NCBI GenBank assembly: GCA_034430215.1
Contig: DAOUFE010000036.1
Coordinates: forward strand, 62,001 to 126,000
DNA length: 64,000 nt
Reading direction: 5' to 3'
Source of the DNA: UBA4782 sp034430215
GTDB lineage: Bacteria > Chloroflexota > Anaerolineae > Anaerolineales > Anaerolineaceae
Shown here: positions 1-8,348 of the stretch, piece after piece
Position numbering within the stretch: position 1 is the stretch's first letter
Layout: each line of letters begins with the position of its first letter
Notes under the pieces: model-generated
What the model was told of the DNA's origin: nothing
The model's input: only the letters and a program-made list of their open reading frames with translations
Databases searched by the model: none
Program-made: the position numbers and the translations under genes

Positions 1-558
1 AAGTAGTTCAGGGGGTGGCGATTCCGGGAAAAGGCAGCGATAGCAGGCGCCTTTGCGGACATCGAAGACACTCACCTGCCCTTCGAACCGGAAGATTGAA
101 CCGTACACATACGGTTTATTATGCAACCCGGCATAATCATTCAGCAAATATCTGGTGGTCAGGTTATCCGTCCCGTCCACAATGACATCGAAACTGCCAG
201 CTATTTCATCAATGTTATGAGATGTCAACACAGTATTAAATGGGATCACTTCGATGGTCGGATTTAAATCGCTTAAATGCCTTTTAGCACTTTCAACTTT
301 CGCTACCCCCAGTGTAGAAGTCGTGTGTACTATCTGGCGCTGCAGGTTGGAGATCTCCACTTTATCGTAATCCACCAATCCAAGCCGCCCCACGCCGGCT
401 GCTGCAAGGTAAAGCGAAATCGGTGATCCCAGCCCGCCAGTTCCTACGATCAACGCAGAAGACCGTTTTAATTTTTCCTGACCGGCAAGCCCAACTTCTG
501 GTAGCATCAGGTGCCGTGAATAACGAAAAAGCTCATCTTGAGAAAGGTTCCGGCTCAT
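1..558 (-). CDS. MoeB/ThiF/HesA-family adenylyltransferase (partial, 3' end outside window)
   Basis: E1-like enzyme that adenylates the C-terminal Gly-Gly of a sulfur-carrier protein (MoaD or ThiS type) in molybdopterin or thiamine synthesis. 186 codons are visible and the frame is open at the window edge, so the C-terminus is missing. Visible signatures: the nucleotide-binding glycine loop GTGGLG at residues 39-44, followed by the VDYDKVEISNLQRQ-type stretch, a DGTDN motif, and the first CxxC zinc pair (C172, C175) followed by FPESPPPE. The start at 558 has AGGAG about 9 nt upstream. It is transcribed divergently from the HAD phosphatase. MoeB and ThiF cannot be separated from sequence alone, and a fused C-terminal rhodanese domain cannot be seen or excluded. 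Confidence 0.9.
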   Translation of the reverse strand, partial: MSRNLSQDELFRYSRHLMLPEVGLAGQEKLKRSSALIVGTGGLGSPISLYLAAAGVGRLGLVDYDKVEISNLQRQIVHTTSTLGVAKVESAKRHLSDLNPTIEVIPFNTVLTSHNIDEIAGSFDVIVDGTDNLTTRYLLNDYAGLHNKPYVYGSIFRFEGQVSVFDVRKGACYRCLFPESPPPELL

Positions 559-597
559 ATTCGCACTCCTGCGCTAAAAATCATACCAAATAATCTG

Positions 598-626
598 TTC
601 ACTGGCAAACCAGCATCGGGTATACT
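598..626 (+). promoter_or_regulatory. Putative promoter of the HAD phosphatase, leaderless layout
   Basis: A TTCACT -35-like hexamer (598-603) and a TATACT -10 (621-626) are separated by 17 bp. The -10 ends 7 nt before the ATG at 634 and there is no Shine-Dalgarno sequence, so transcription would start at or next to the start codon. Confidence 0.5.
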
Positions 627-633
627 TCATTCT

Positions 634-1275
634 ATGAAATATTCAACATTATTCTTTGACCTTGATGACACCCTGTATCCGCCTGGCAGCGGCGTTTGGC
701 AGGCGATCGGTGTACGCATTGACCAATACATCCATGAAGTGATCGGCATACCATCAGAAGAAGCTTTTCCTACCCGCGAAAAACTTTTTAAAACCTATGG
801 CACTACGCTGAGAGGTCTTCACACCCTGTATGGAATTGATGTTCACCAATACCTCGATTTTGTCCATGATATCCCGTTAAAGGATTACCTCGAGTCTGAT
901 CCCAAATTACGAGAGATCTTACTCAGCTATCCACACAAAAAGGTGATCTTCACCAACGCTGACCGAGGACACGCACAGCGTACTCTGAAGGTGTTAGGGC
1001 TGGAAGATTGTTTTGATGATATTATTGACATCCTCGATGTCTATCCTCATTGCAAACCGGATATCGAAGCTTTTGAGATCGCGTTAAAAAAAGCGGGTGA
1101 AACAGATTACCAGCGCTGTATTCTTGTGGATGATTACGATAAGAACCTGTTAGCAGCCAGGGAACTGGGTTTCTACACCATTAAACCCCATTCCTGCACC
1201 AACCATACGATCGCCAACGCTTGTATTGCTACGATTACTGATCTACCGGAAGTGCTTGATTCTCTGTTAAGGTAA
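634..1275 (+). CDS. HAD-superfamily phosphatase, pyrimidine 5'-nucleotidase-like
   Basis: Predicted cytoplasmic phosphatase of 213 aa that removes phosphate from a small metabolite, possibly a pyrimidine nucleotide. HAD motif I is FFDLDDTLYPP, with nucleophile D9 and acid/base D11. Motif II is the TNA segment, the motif III lysine lies in CKPD, and motif IV is VDDYDKN. The DDTLYPP wording after motif I is typical of the Sdt1/Phm8 pyrimidine nucleotidase branch, but the substrate is an inference. The reading frame is open upstream to 538, which would overlap the divergent moeB-like gene. The ATG at 634 fits the family N-terminus and sits 7 nt after a good -10 box, so it was chosen. Confidence 0.85.
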   Translation: MKYSTLFFDLDDTLYPPGSGVWQAIGVRIDQYIHEVIGIPSEEAFPTREKLFKTYGTTLRGLHTLYGIDVHQYLDFVHDIPLKDYLESDPKLREILLSYPHKKVIFTNADRGHAQRTLKVLGLEDCFDDIIDILDVYPHCKPDIEAFEIALKKAGETDYQRCILVDDYDKNLLAARELGFYTIKPHSCTNHTIANACIATITDLPEVLDSLLR

Positions 1276-1358
1276 TTTTGATAGCTTTCTCAACATTCTC
1301 ACAGGAATATAGAGTAAACTTGTCTTTACATTAAAATCGGCGGATAAGGAGTTGACCG

Positions 1359-2618
1359 ATGAAAGCATCTCGCATCATTTTATTTTGTGTAATAGGAATC
1401 ATTCTGCTTGCTGGTGCATTTTCTGGCGGACTAGTTGTCGGTTGGGTCTTACCAGGTAATCCTGGCACAACCATCACACAGGTGACAGAGAAACCGGTTA
1501 CAGGAGAAACACCGGTTCAAGAGGGAGAAGCGACCGCAACTCCAGTCAATACAGAAACCCTGTTCTCACCATTCTGGGAAGCCTGGGATCTTGTACATAA
1601 CTATTACATCGACCAGCCAGTGGATGATACAAAGCTCATGCAGGGAGCCATTCGCGGCATGATGGAAGGGCTGGGTGATGAACATTCATCCTACATGACA
1701 CCAGAAGAGTACCAAACAGCCAGCGAAGACCTGGCGGGGAAGGAGTATTCCGGTATCGGTGCATGGGTGGATACCACACAGGATTATGTCACTATCATGA
1801 GCACCATGCCTGGCAGCCCTGCTGAAGCTGCAGACTTGCGAACGGGTGACCAGGTCATTGCAATCGATGGAAAAGATCAGACTGGCATCCTCGGAGATGT
1901 GGCATTAAAAAGCATCCTTGGTGAAGAAGGCACCGCGGTCAAGCTGACCATTTACCGCAAAGCAACCGATGAAACGTTTGATGTCGTCATCACACGTGCC
2001 AAGATCACCGTCCCCAGCGCTTCTGCGAAAATGCTGGATAACGGTATTGCTTATGTGGTCGTCTACCAGTTTGGCGATAAAACCACTGCCGAATTACGTG
2101 ACGGATTAAAGACCGTTATGGCGCAAAAACCTGTTGGCATGGTTCTGGATTTGCGAGGCAATACCGGCGGTTATTTGAACACCGCTGTGGAAGTGGTTTC
2201 AGAATTTATCAAAGTGAACCAGGTTGCCATTATCGAAGAGTATGGTGATGGCACCCGTCAGGAATTAAAAACCAACGCAGGCGGCATAGCAACGGATATC
2301 CCGCTGGTTGTGCTCGTGAATGGCGGTACCGCTTCTGCAGCCGAGATCACTGCCGGTGCTATCCAGGATTACGGGCGCGGTAAGATCGTGGGTACCATCA
2401 CCTATGGCAAAGGCACCGTTCAAAACTGGATTCCCCTTCAAAATGACCAGGGCGCCATCCGCGTGACCATTGCACGCTGGCTGACCCCCAAGGGAAACCA
2501 GATCAACAAAGTAGGTATCCAGCCGGATTATGTGGTCGAATTGACCGAAGACGATGTAGCCAACAATCGCGACCCTCAACTTGATAAAGCAATAGAACTG
2601 CTCTTGCAGGAACAATAA
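1359..2618 (+). CDS. C-terminal processing serine protease, S41A (CtpA/Prc family)
   Basis: Membrane-anchored protease of 419 aa, expected to act outside the cytoplasmic membrane on C-termini of envelope proteins. An N-terminal membrane segment (about residues 5-30) is followed by a Thr/Pro/Glu-rich linker, the tail-specific protease N-domain, a PDZ domain (about 115-205) and the S41 core. The catalytic serine is S326 in NGGTASAAE and the general-base lysine is K351 in YGKGTVQ. The 25-residue spacing matches E. coli Prc. Start ATG 1359 has AAGGAG upstream. A strong hairpin follows the stop. It appears to be a single-gene unit. Confidence 0.93.
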   Translation: MKASRIILFCVIGIILLAGAFSGGLVVGWVLPGNPGTTITQVTEKPVTGETPVQEGEATATPVNTETLFSPFWEAWDLVHNYYIDQPVDDTKLMQGAIRGMMEGLGDEHSSYMTPEEYQTASEDLAGKEYSGIGAWVDTTQDYVTIMSTMPGSPAEAADLRTGDQVIAIDGKDQTGILGDVALKSILGEEGTAVKLTIYRKATDETFDVVITRAKITVPSASAKMLDNGIAYVVVYQFGDKTTAELRDGLKTVMAQKPVGMVLDLRGNTGGYLNTAVEVVSEFIKVNQVAIIEEYGDGTRQELKTNAGGIATDIPLVVLVNGGTASAAEITAGAIQDYGRGKIVGTITYGKGTVQNWIPLQNDQGAIRVTIARWLTPKGNQINKVGIQPDYVVELTEDDVANNRDPQLDKAIELLLQEQ

Positions 2619-2641
2619 AATTGATTTGAATTTTTAATCAT

Positions 2642-2683
2642 TTGCAGGCATTCTGTGTATGCAGGATGCCTGCAAGTCGTTTT
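2642..2683 (+). terminator. Rho-independent terminator after the S41 protease
   Basis: A 14-bp stem with one G-T wobble (2642-2655 with 2662-2675, 6-nt loop) is followed by a T-rich stretch, gtcgtttt. It lies 23 nt after the protease stop codon. Confidence 0.7.
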
Positions 2684-2780
2684 AACGATCATTGAGTACG
2701 ATTGTTCTTTGATTGCACCTTAAGTCACTGGGAGCATTACGAATGCATCGACTTTTCTTATGAAATCATCTCATAGTAAT

Positions 2781-2809
2781 TTGCGTCTCCCCACCCGGCG
2801 TGTTAAAAT
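2781..2809 (+). promoter_or_regulatory. Putative sigma-70-type promoter of the dnaB operon
   Basis: TTGCGT (2781-2786), a 17-bp spacer and TAAAAT (2804-2809), with TGT directly upstream of the -10 (extended -10). The operon start codon is 51 bp downstream. Confidence 0.55.
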
Positions 2810-2860
2810 AGATTTGTACAGTACCCTGCCAGTAAGAATGGCTGGCAAGAGTGAGGTTTC

Positions 2861-3466
2861 ATGCCCAGAATGATTGAAGTTATCGTTGAAAGTGTTCGTG
2901 TCAGCCTGACCAACCAGCATCGCATTGTTGTTTTGCGCGAAAAAAATGGCGACCGCCATTTGCCCATCTGGATCGGCGCGTTTGAAGCCGAATCCATCAC
3001 GCTGGCATTGCAAGAGATCGAAGTTGCCCGTCCCCAGACGCATGATTTGTTGAAAAACACCATTCAGGCATTGAATGGCAGGCTGGTTCGTATCGAGATT
3101 GTCTCTTTAAAGGACGATGTTTTTTACGGTAATCTCATTATTGATGTGAATGGTGAGTTCATCTTTGTCGATTGCCGTCCTTCTGATGCCATAGCCCTGG
3201 CGATCCGCTGTCGGGTGCCTATTTTAATGTCTTCAGAAATTATGGAAGTGGCGGGATTTATCCCTGAGCAAGAAATCGATGCTAATGCAACGGAAGAAAG
3301 CACTGAAATGATCCCCGATGAACAACCGGAAGAAAACGTAGACCGGTTGTCAGTTTTTGAGGATTTTCTCGAAACACTGGAACCAAAAGAACCAGGGGAT
3401 AAAGAGGATGAAGATTCCGAACCTCCCGCTGATGATCAACCTGATCCGGACAAACCCCAAAAATGA
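2861..3466 (+). CDS. Bifunctional nuclease domain protein (DUF151/BFN)
   Basis: 201 aa. The DUF151/BFN domain fills residues 1-140: the MPRMIEVIVESVRV start, VVLREKNGDRHLPIWIGAFEAESI, and a later DCRPSDAIALAIR segment are hallmarks of the family. Family members have been reported to have DNase/RNase activity, but the cellular role is not settled. The last 60 residues are very acidic and Pro-rich, probably disordered. GTGAGG precedes the start. The stop overlaps dnaB by 4 nt (ATGA), so the two are translationally coupled and a link to replication is plausible. Confidence 0.88.
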   Translation: MPRMIEVIVESVRVSLTNQHRIVVLREKNGDRHLPIWIGAFEAESITLALQEIEVARPQTHDLLKNTIQALNGRLVRIEIVSLKDDVFYGNLIIDVNGEFIFVDCRPSDAIALAIRCRVPILMSSEIMEVAGFIPEQEIDANATEESTEMIPDEQPEENVDRLSVFEDFLETLEPKEPGDKEDEDSEPPADDQPDPDKPQK

Positions 3467-4863
3467 CCGACTACCCCACTGCAGACACATCTCCCAGCTC
3501 TGAAATGCAGGCACAGCCGCATAATCGCGAGGCTGAAGAGGCGGTGTTGGGCTCTGTCCTCATCGACCCTGAAACGTATTTCGATGTAGCCCAGATTCTG
3601 CAGCCAGAGGATTTTTACATTGTCCGTAACCGGTGGGTATGGGAAGCGTGTGTGCGTTTGCATGAAAAACGCATGCCTATTGATTATGTGACACTCACCA
3701 CCGAACTTGAACAGCATGAGCAACTTGCTGAGATTGGCGGTCAGGCTTACCTGACCCACCTGTTCAGCTTGACTCCTAGCTCTATGCACGCCGAATCATA
3801 TGCCACTATTGTGCGCGACAATTCCATCCGCAGGAACATGCTTGCTAGTGCCAACTCTATGGCAAAAATGGCATTCGACCGGGCACAGCCCATCGACACC
3901 ATACTGGACAATGCGGAACAATCGGTTTTTTCCATCAGTGAACGCCGCGCCAGAAAAGACCTTCAACCCATCAGCATAGTGATGAGCGATGTTTATGACC
4001 GCATCGATCTCCTCTCACAAAAAGATTCGGAGATAATGGGGGTACCCACAGGGTTGTATGATCTGGACAAAATTCTGGGCGGACTGCAAAAATCCGACCT
4101 CCTTATCGTAGCAGGTCGCCCTGGCATGGGTAAAACTGGGTTCCTGCTTTCGGTAGCAAAAAATGCAGCTCTGACCTATAAAAAACATGTTGCCATGTTC
4201 TCTATGGAAATGTCCAATGAACAACTGGCGCTTCGCCTGATCGCTCAGGAAACTGGTATTGATACCCAACGCCTCCGCACCGGCAAACTACAGGAAAACG
4301 AGTGGGCGAAATTCACTCACGCCATCGAAGTTCTGTCCGATACGACCATTTTCCTTGACGATACACCCGCCATCACCCCGCTGCAGTTACGTACTAAATG
4401 CCGCAGGTTGCATATGGAATACAACCTGGACCTGGTTCTGGTGGATTATCTCCAATTGATGGGTGGTGACACCCGTACAGATAACCGTGTTCAAGAAGTT
4501 TCGTACATTTCAAGAAATTTGAAAGTGTTAGCCCGCGAGCTGAACGTGCCTGTACTGGCAGCCGCCCAGCTTTCGCGTGCCGTCGAACAGCGTACCGATA
4601 AACGTCCAGTACTTTCTGACCTGCGTGAATCCGGCAGCCTGGAGCAGGATGCGGATATCGTTCTTTTCATCCATCGTCCCAATATGATGGAAAAAGAGCA
4701 GCCCAATATGAAGAAACCCGATTTTGAACAAATCGAATTGATCGTGGCAAAGCACCGCAATGGACCTACCAGTCCGGGCATCGGGATCTTATTCCAGGCG
4801 AATGTGACACGATTCGAAAATGCAGCGGATGAAACTGGACTACCTTTGAAGAAATCGAGATGA
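3463..4863 (+). CDS. dnaB: Replicative DNA helicase DnaB
   Basis: Hexameric replication-fork helicase, 466 aa, normal length. The N-terminal DnaB domain starts with PHNREAEEAVLGSVL (about residues 19-120). The RecA-like ATPase carries Walker A GRPGMGKTG with K224 and Walker B LVLVDYLQLM near residue 330, followed by the arginine-containing C-terminal motifs (VAKHRNGPT). Start ATG 3463 overlaps the upstream nuclease stop, and its own stop overlaps the next gene start by 4 nt. No intein or insertion is visible. Confidence 0.97.
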   Translation: MTDYPTADTSPSSEMQAQPHNREAEEAVLGSVLIDPETYFDVAQILQPEDFYIVRNRWVWEACVRLHEKRMPIDYVTLTTELEQHEQLAEIGGQAYLTHLFSLTPSSMHAESYATIVRDNSIRRNMLASANSMAKMAFDRAQPIDTILDNAEQSVFSISERRARKDLQPISIVMSDVYDRIDLLSQKDSEIMGVPTGLYDLDKILGGLQKSDLLIVAGRPGMGKTGFLLSVAKNAALTYKKHVAMFSMEMSNEQLALRLIAQETGIDTQRLRTGKLQENEWAKFTHAIEVLSDTTIFLDDTPAITPLQLRTKCRRLHMEYNLDLVLVDYLQLMGGDTRTDNRVQEVSYISRNLKVLARELNVPVLAAAQLSRAVEQRTDKRPVLSDLRESGSLEQDADIVLFIHRPNMMEKEQPNMKKPDFEQIELIVAKHRNGPTSPGIGILFQANVTRFENAADETGLPLKKSR

Positions 4864-5537
4864 GCCAGTTTACAGGATTTCCCAGCAGTAAAGTCAGGAC
4901 AATTCGCATTCCTGAACTATTCTTCCAGTCCGTACTTCCCATGCTGAAGACAGAATTGGAAGTAAAAATCGCTTTACTCACTTTCTGGCTACTGGAACAA
5001 CAGGAGGGTGCCACCCGATTCATTCGCCTCGAAGATTACTTCAGCCCGCCAGCATGGTTCATGGATGGCGAGAAGAAAGAAGCGATCACTAAAGCAAAGA
5101 TCAAGAAAACCGTACAACATCTAACGGAAATTGGAATGATCATCGCTGCCCAACCCGAAGGAATTACCGAGCCGCTTTATTTTCTCAATTCTGACCGCGG
5201 GAAAGCGCTTGCTCAAGCATACCTCAAGGGAAACTGGCAGCCGGGCGAAGAAAGCACCGGTATTCAAACAGGGCGCGAACGCCGCACGATCTATCAGCTA
5301 TACGAAGAGAATATCGGACCGTTGACACCCCTGATCGCTGACAGCTTGAAGGAAGCGGAAACCACCTATCATGAAGATTGGATCAAGGATGCCATTCAGA
5401 TAGCAGTGGAGAACAATGTTCGCCGGTGGAAATACATTGAAGCCATTCTCGCATCCTGGAAAGAGGAAGGACGTTATGCCAAAACTAAACGAGATTACGA
5501 AGAAAGTTATCGCAAATACTTCCAGGAAGATGAATAA
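4860..5537 (+). CDS. DnaD-domain primosomal protein
   Basis: 225 aa, overlapping dnaB by 4 nt. The first 140 residues resemble a winged-helix replication-initiation domain (LKTELEVKIALLTFWLLEQ, then a second helical unit KAKIKKTVQHLTEIGMI). Residues 150-205 match the DnaD/DnaB_2 C-terminal domain, including IYQLYEENIGPLTP and the downstream WKYIEAILASWKEEG motif. In Firmicutes DnaD acts with DnaB and DnaI to load the replicative helicase. Here it lies between dnaB and a DnaC-type ATPase, which supports the same role. The domain call is confident and the pathway role is inferred from context. Confidence 0.82.
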   Translation: MSQFTGFPSSKVRTIRIPELFFQSVLPMLKTELEVKIALLTFWLLEQQEGATRFIRLEDYFSPPAWFMDGEKKEAITKAKIKKTVQHLTEIGMIIAAQPEGITEPLYFLNSDRGKALAQAYLKGNWQPGEESTGIQTGRERRTIYQLYEENIGPLTPLIADSLKEAETTYHEDWIKDAIQIAVENNVRRWKYIEAILASWKEEGRYAKTKRDYEESYRKYFQEDE

Positions 5538-5538
5538 T

Positions 5539-6894
5539 ATGCAGGAACAACCCAATCTAGAAACCGAAACGAAAGATGTTTGCCCCATATGTCATGGTAA
5601 GGGGTTCATCCGCCGCGATGTGCCCATCGACCATCCTGATTTCGGCAAGCTGCAGGTGTGTGTATGCCGTTCTGCAGAAGTCGAAGAAGCTGACCGCCAA
5701 AGGCTCATCCAATTGAGCAACCTGGAAGCCTTCAGGAATATGACATTTAAAAATTTCAATGTGGAAGGCAGACTTGGTTTGGGTGACCAGCAGGTAAATT
5801 CGTTGAAATTAGCACTTAACTTTGCTCTTCAGTTTTCGCAAAATATGAAAGGTTGGTTGCTTTTCATGGGACCTTATGGATGCGGGAAAACGCACCTGGC
5901 TGCAGCAGTTGCCAACATCGCTGTGGAAAAAGGAACAGCAACCCTTTTCTTGACGGTTCCCGATCTGCTGGATTGGCTGCGTTTTTCATATGGCAGCAGC
6001 GAACAGTCGATGGAAGATCGATTCGATGAAATTCGTAACATTTCCTTGCTGGTGCTGGATGATCTGGGAACGCAAAATGCCACCCCCTGGGCAGAGGAAA
6101 AACTCTACCAGATCATCAATCACCGTTACGTCAACCAGTTACCTACCATCATCACCACCAACCAGAGCCTGGCGGAGATCGATGGGCGGATCAGCTCACG
6201 GCTACGAGACCCCTCTCTTGTGACCACCATCCGCATCAATGCACCCGATTACCGCTCACCCATTGTGGATACCAGTGTGCCACAGCTTTCTTCTCTACCG
6301 ATGCATAGCAAACAGATATTCAGTAATTTCCGTTTGCGCGAAACAGAAAAGATCACCCCTGAAGCCAAACTAAGCCTGGAGAAGGCATACCACACCGCCC
6401 GGCAGTTTGCTGAAGACCCTGTCGGCTGGTTGGTGTTAACCGGCGACTATGGCTGTGGAAAGACCCACCTGGCAGCCGCGGTGGGAAATTATCGCAGTTC
6501 TTTGGGTGAAAGCCCTATGTTTGTGGTAGTACCTGACCTGCTGGATCATCTGCGCGCTACTTTCAGCCCAAATAGCACCACCACGTATGATGAATTATTC
6601 GAGCAGGTTCGCACCAATAGCCTGTTGATCCTGGACGACCTTGGAACGCAAAGCGCCACCCCCTGGGCACGGGAAAAGCTCTATCAAATTCTGAATTATC
6701 GCTATAACGCAGAGCTGCCTACGGTAATCACCACCACCTCCACGCTGGATGAACTCGATCCTCGTATCCGCAGCCGGATGCTGGATCAGAGGTTCTGCAA
6801 ATTCCTGGTGATCACCGCGCCAGCCTTCAGGGCATCTCCTGTTCCTGCGGGCACATCACGGGCTGGAAGACCCCGTAAAACCACTGTGAAATAA
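5539..6894 (+). CDS. Tandem-duplicated DnaC/DnaI-type AAA+ helicase loader
   Basis: 451 aa. An N-terminal Cys cluster (C15, C18, C41, C43; CPICHGKG and CVC) is a probable zinc site like that of DnaI. Two consecutive AAA+ modules follow, each with the full set: Walker A YGCGKTH (K117 and K308), Walker B LLVLDDLGTQ and LLILDDLGTQ, sensor-1 TTNQ/TTTS, and SRL/SRM arginine motifs. The halves are clearly homologous (VPDLLDWLR versus VPDLLDHLR; TPWAEEKLYQI versus TPWAREKLYQI). Ordinary DnaC/DnaI proteins have one module. The ATG at 5539 was preferred to 5530 because AGGAAG then lies 9 nt upstream instead of abutting the codon. It starts directly after the DnaD-like stop. Confidence 0.85.
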   Translation: MQEQPNLETETKDVCPICHGKGFIRRDVPIDHPDFGKLQVCVCRSAEVEEADRQRLIQLSNLEAFRNMTFKNFNVEGRLGLGDQQVNSLKLALNFALQFSQNMKGWLLFMGPYGCGKTHLAAAVANIAVEKGTATLFLTVPDLLDWLRFSYGSSEQSMEDRFDEIRNISLLVLDDLGTQNATPWAEEKLYQIINHRYVNQLPTIITTNQSLAEIDGRISSRLRDPSLVTTIRINAPDYRSPIVDTSVPQLSSLPMHSKQIFSNFRLRETEKITPEAKLSLEKAYHTARQFAEDPVGWLVLTGDYGCGKTHLAAAVGNYRSSLGESPMFVVVPDLLDHLRATFSPNSTTTYDELFEQVRTNSLLILDDLGTQSATPWAREKLYQILNYRYNAELPTVITTTSTLDELDPRIRSRMLDQRFCKFLVITAPAFRASPVPAGTSRAGRPRKTTVK

Positions 6895-6930
6895 ATTATG
6901 TAATTGCGAACACCATTTGTTCTCTGGTAG

Positions 6931-6964
6931 GGTGTGGTCGCTTTTTGACCGCACCAATTATTTT
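6931..6964 (+). terminator. Terminator of the dnaB operon
   Basis: A 9-bp stem (6931-6939 with 6947-6955, one G-T pair, 7-nt loop) is followed by aattatttt. It lies 36 nt after the last gene. Confidence 0.65.
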
Positions 6965-6966
6965 AT

Positions 6967-7017
6967 CGTCATTGCAATCCCCCGCTTTTTTGGGGCGTGG
7001 CAATCTCGCGTTTTTTT
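6967..7017. repeat. Palindromic intergenic repeat-like element
   Basis: An imperfect inverted repeat: cgtcattgc at the left, CCCC-gcttttt-GGGG at the centre, and ggcaatctcgcg at the right. The left and right ends resemble a widespread short intergenic repeat pattern (GTCATTGCGAGG ... GTGGCAATCTC) recalled from many bacterial genomes. Only this one copy lies in the window, so its dispersed nature is inferred. The rest of 6895-7084 holds nothing else recognisable. Confidence 0.4.
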
Positions 7018-7084
7018 GTCTTTGGTGCCTTTCGTGGTGAAGCACTATCACATTGACCCGAAACCCTTACAAAGCCCTTTTCAC

Positions 7085-7113
7085 TTGACAGCAGCCCAAC
7101 GAACCTATAGAAT
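7085..7113 (+). promoter_or_regulatory. Consensus promoter upstream of the cobalamin riboswitch
   Basis: TTGACA (7085-7090), a 17-bp spacer and TAGAAT (7108-7113). The predicted transcription start near 7120 places the whole riboswitch in the leader. Confidence 0.75.
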
Positions 7114-7124
7114 CATAAATAATT

Positions 7125-7350
7125 GAATACTTGCTGCTCGCGTGCTTTCTCCCCGGATGGAAAGGCATAATGGCGAAACCGGTGCAAGTCCGGTGCTGTT
7201 GCGCAACTGTAAGATCATCCAACATGATCAAGCCAGGTCGCCCGCCCTGCAGCGTTTGCCACAACCTCGCAGAAAGGAGGTGGAAACCCGGCTGAGCCGT
7301 GTACCCCCAGAAATTCTTCCCTGACCATTGTGGCAGGGAAATTATTTTTA
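7125..7350 (+). promoter_or_regulatory. Cobalamin riboswitch with downstream attenuator
   Basis: An adenosylcobalamin-type leader RNA. The conserved core is visible in order: a ggcgaaaccggtgcaagtcc-like hairpin, ctgttgcgcaactgtaa, and the B12 box agccaggtcgcccgcc at about 7231-7246. It lies between a consensus promoter and btuF, whose product binds vitamin B12. The leader ends in an intrinsic terminator (7317-7350), so control is expected at transcription: ligand binding should favour termination and shut down B12 import. Confidence 0.9.
7317..7350 (+). terminator. Riboswitch attenuator terminator
   Basis: TTCCCTG (7317-7323) pairs with CAGGGAA (7334-7340) across a 10-nt loop and is followed by attattttta. 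It sits between the riboswitch aptamer and the btuF start at 7423. Confidence 0.7.
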
Positions 7351-7422
7351 ACAGCCGGTCACCAAACAGGAGAAACGATAAACCTCAATGAATGAATCAA
7401 AACCTTAACCTATGGAGTATTC

Positions 7423-8346
7423 ATGAAACGCACATCGCTAATTTTGTCTATTGTACTTTTACTGTCTGTCCTGTTGCTGACAGCCTGCAAACCCGTCACG
7501 CCGCAAACCTATACAGATTCACTGCAACGTGAAGTGACCCTCCTTCAGCCAGCACAGAAGATCGTCTCATTGGCTCCCTCCAACACAGAGCTTCTTTTTG
7601 CCATCGGTGCTGGCGATCAGGTGGTCGGACGAGACGACTTTTCTGACTATCCCGCTGAAGCCGCACAATTACCCACTGTCGGCGGTTCGATGGGTGACTA
7701 TAACCTTGAAGCCATTGTTGCCCTACAGCCTGACCTGGTGCTTTTATCAGAGTTGAATTCATCCGAGCTGGTACAGTCACTTGAAAATCTCGGAATGACC
7801 GTCTACTATCTGGGCAACCCTGTTGAAATCGAAGGGCTTTACACCAACCTTGAAACCCTGGGAAAGATCACCGGTCACGAAGCTGAAGCTACCACGTTGA
7901 TCGATTCTCTGAAAGCGAAAGTAACCAAAGTGGATGAGTTGATCGCCACCACAACCACCCGCCCGCTTGTCTTTTACGAACTGGATGCAACCGAACCCAC
8001 CAAACCCTGGACAGCAGGACCTGGCACTTTTGTTGACCAGCTTATCGCCAGGGCTGGTGGTACAAACCTGGGTGGCAGCCTCGATGGCGCCTGGGTACAG
8101 GTCAGCCAGGAAGCATTGATCCTTGACGATCCCGACATCATCCTGTTGGGTGATTCTGCGTATGGGATCACCTCTGAACAGGTTGCAGCACGTGCCGGGT
8201 GGGAAAATTTGAAAGCCGTTACTAATGATCAGGTTTTTCCATTCGATGACGATCTGGTTTCCCGTCCAGGTCCTCGCCTTGTGGATGGTCTGATCGAATT
8301 TGCTCGTATCCTCCACCCTGAAATTGCTGATCAACTTCCAAAATAG
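7423..8346 (+). CDS. btuF: Vitamin B12 ABC transporter substrate-binding lipoprotein
   Basis: 307 aa, lipid-anchored binding protein that captures cobalamin (or a related corrinoid) for import. The lipoprotein signal ends at LLLTAC with C22. The mature part is a class III (BtuF/FhuD) binding protein: KIVSLAPSNTELLFAIGAGDQVVGRDDFSDYP at the N-lobe, a long connecting helix, and a C-lobe with DPDIILLGDS. GGAG precedes the start. The gene lies directly behind a cobalamin riboswitch and 2 bp upstream of the permease gene, which supports B12 over heme or siderophore as ligand. Confidence 0.9.
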   Translation: MKRTSLILSIVLLLSVLLLTACKPVTPQTYTDSLQREVTLLQPAQKIVSLAPSNTELLFAIGAGDQVVGRDDFSDYPAEAAQLPTVGGSMGDYNLEAIVALQPDLVLLSELNSSELVQSLENLGMTVYYLGNPVEIEGLYTNLETLGKITGHEAEATTLIDSLKAKVTKVDELIATTTTRPLVFYELDATEPTKPWTAGPGTFVDQLIARAGGTNLGGSLDGAWVQVSQEALILDDPDIILLGDSAYGITSEQVAARAGWENLKAVTNDQVFPFDDDLVSRPGPRLVDGLIEFARILHPEIADQLPK

Positions 8347-8348
8347 AT

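Noticed and set aside
7142..7324. Open frame inside the cobalamin riboswitch leader
   Set aside because: It lies fully within the conserved riboswitch, has no family similarity and is explained by the RNA.
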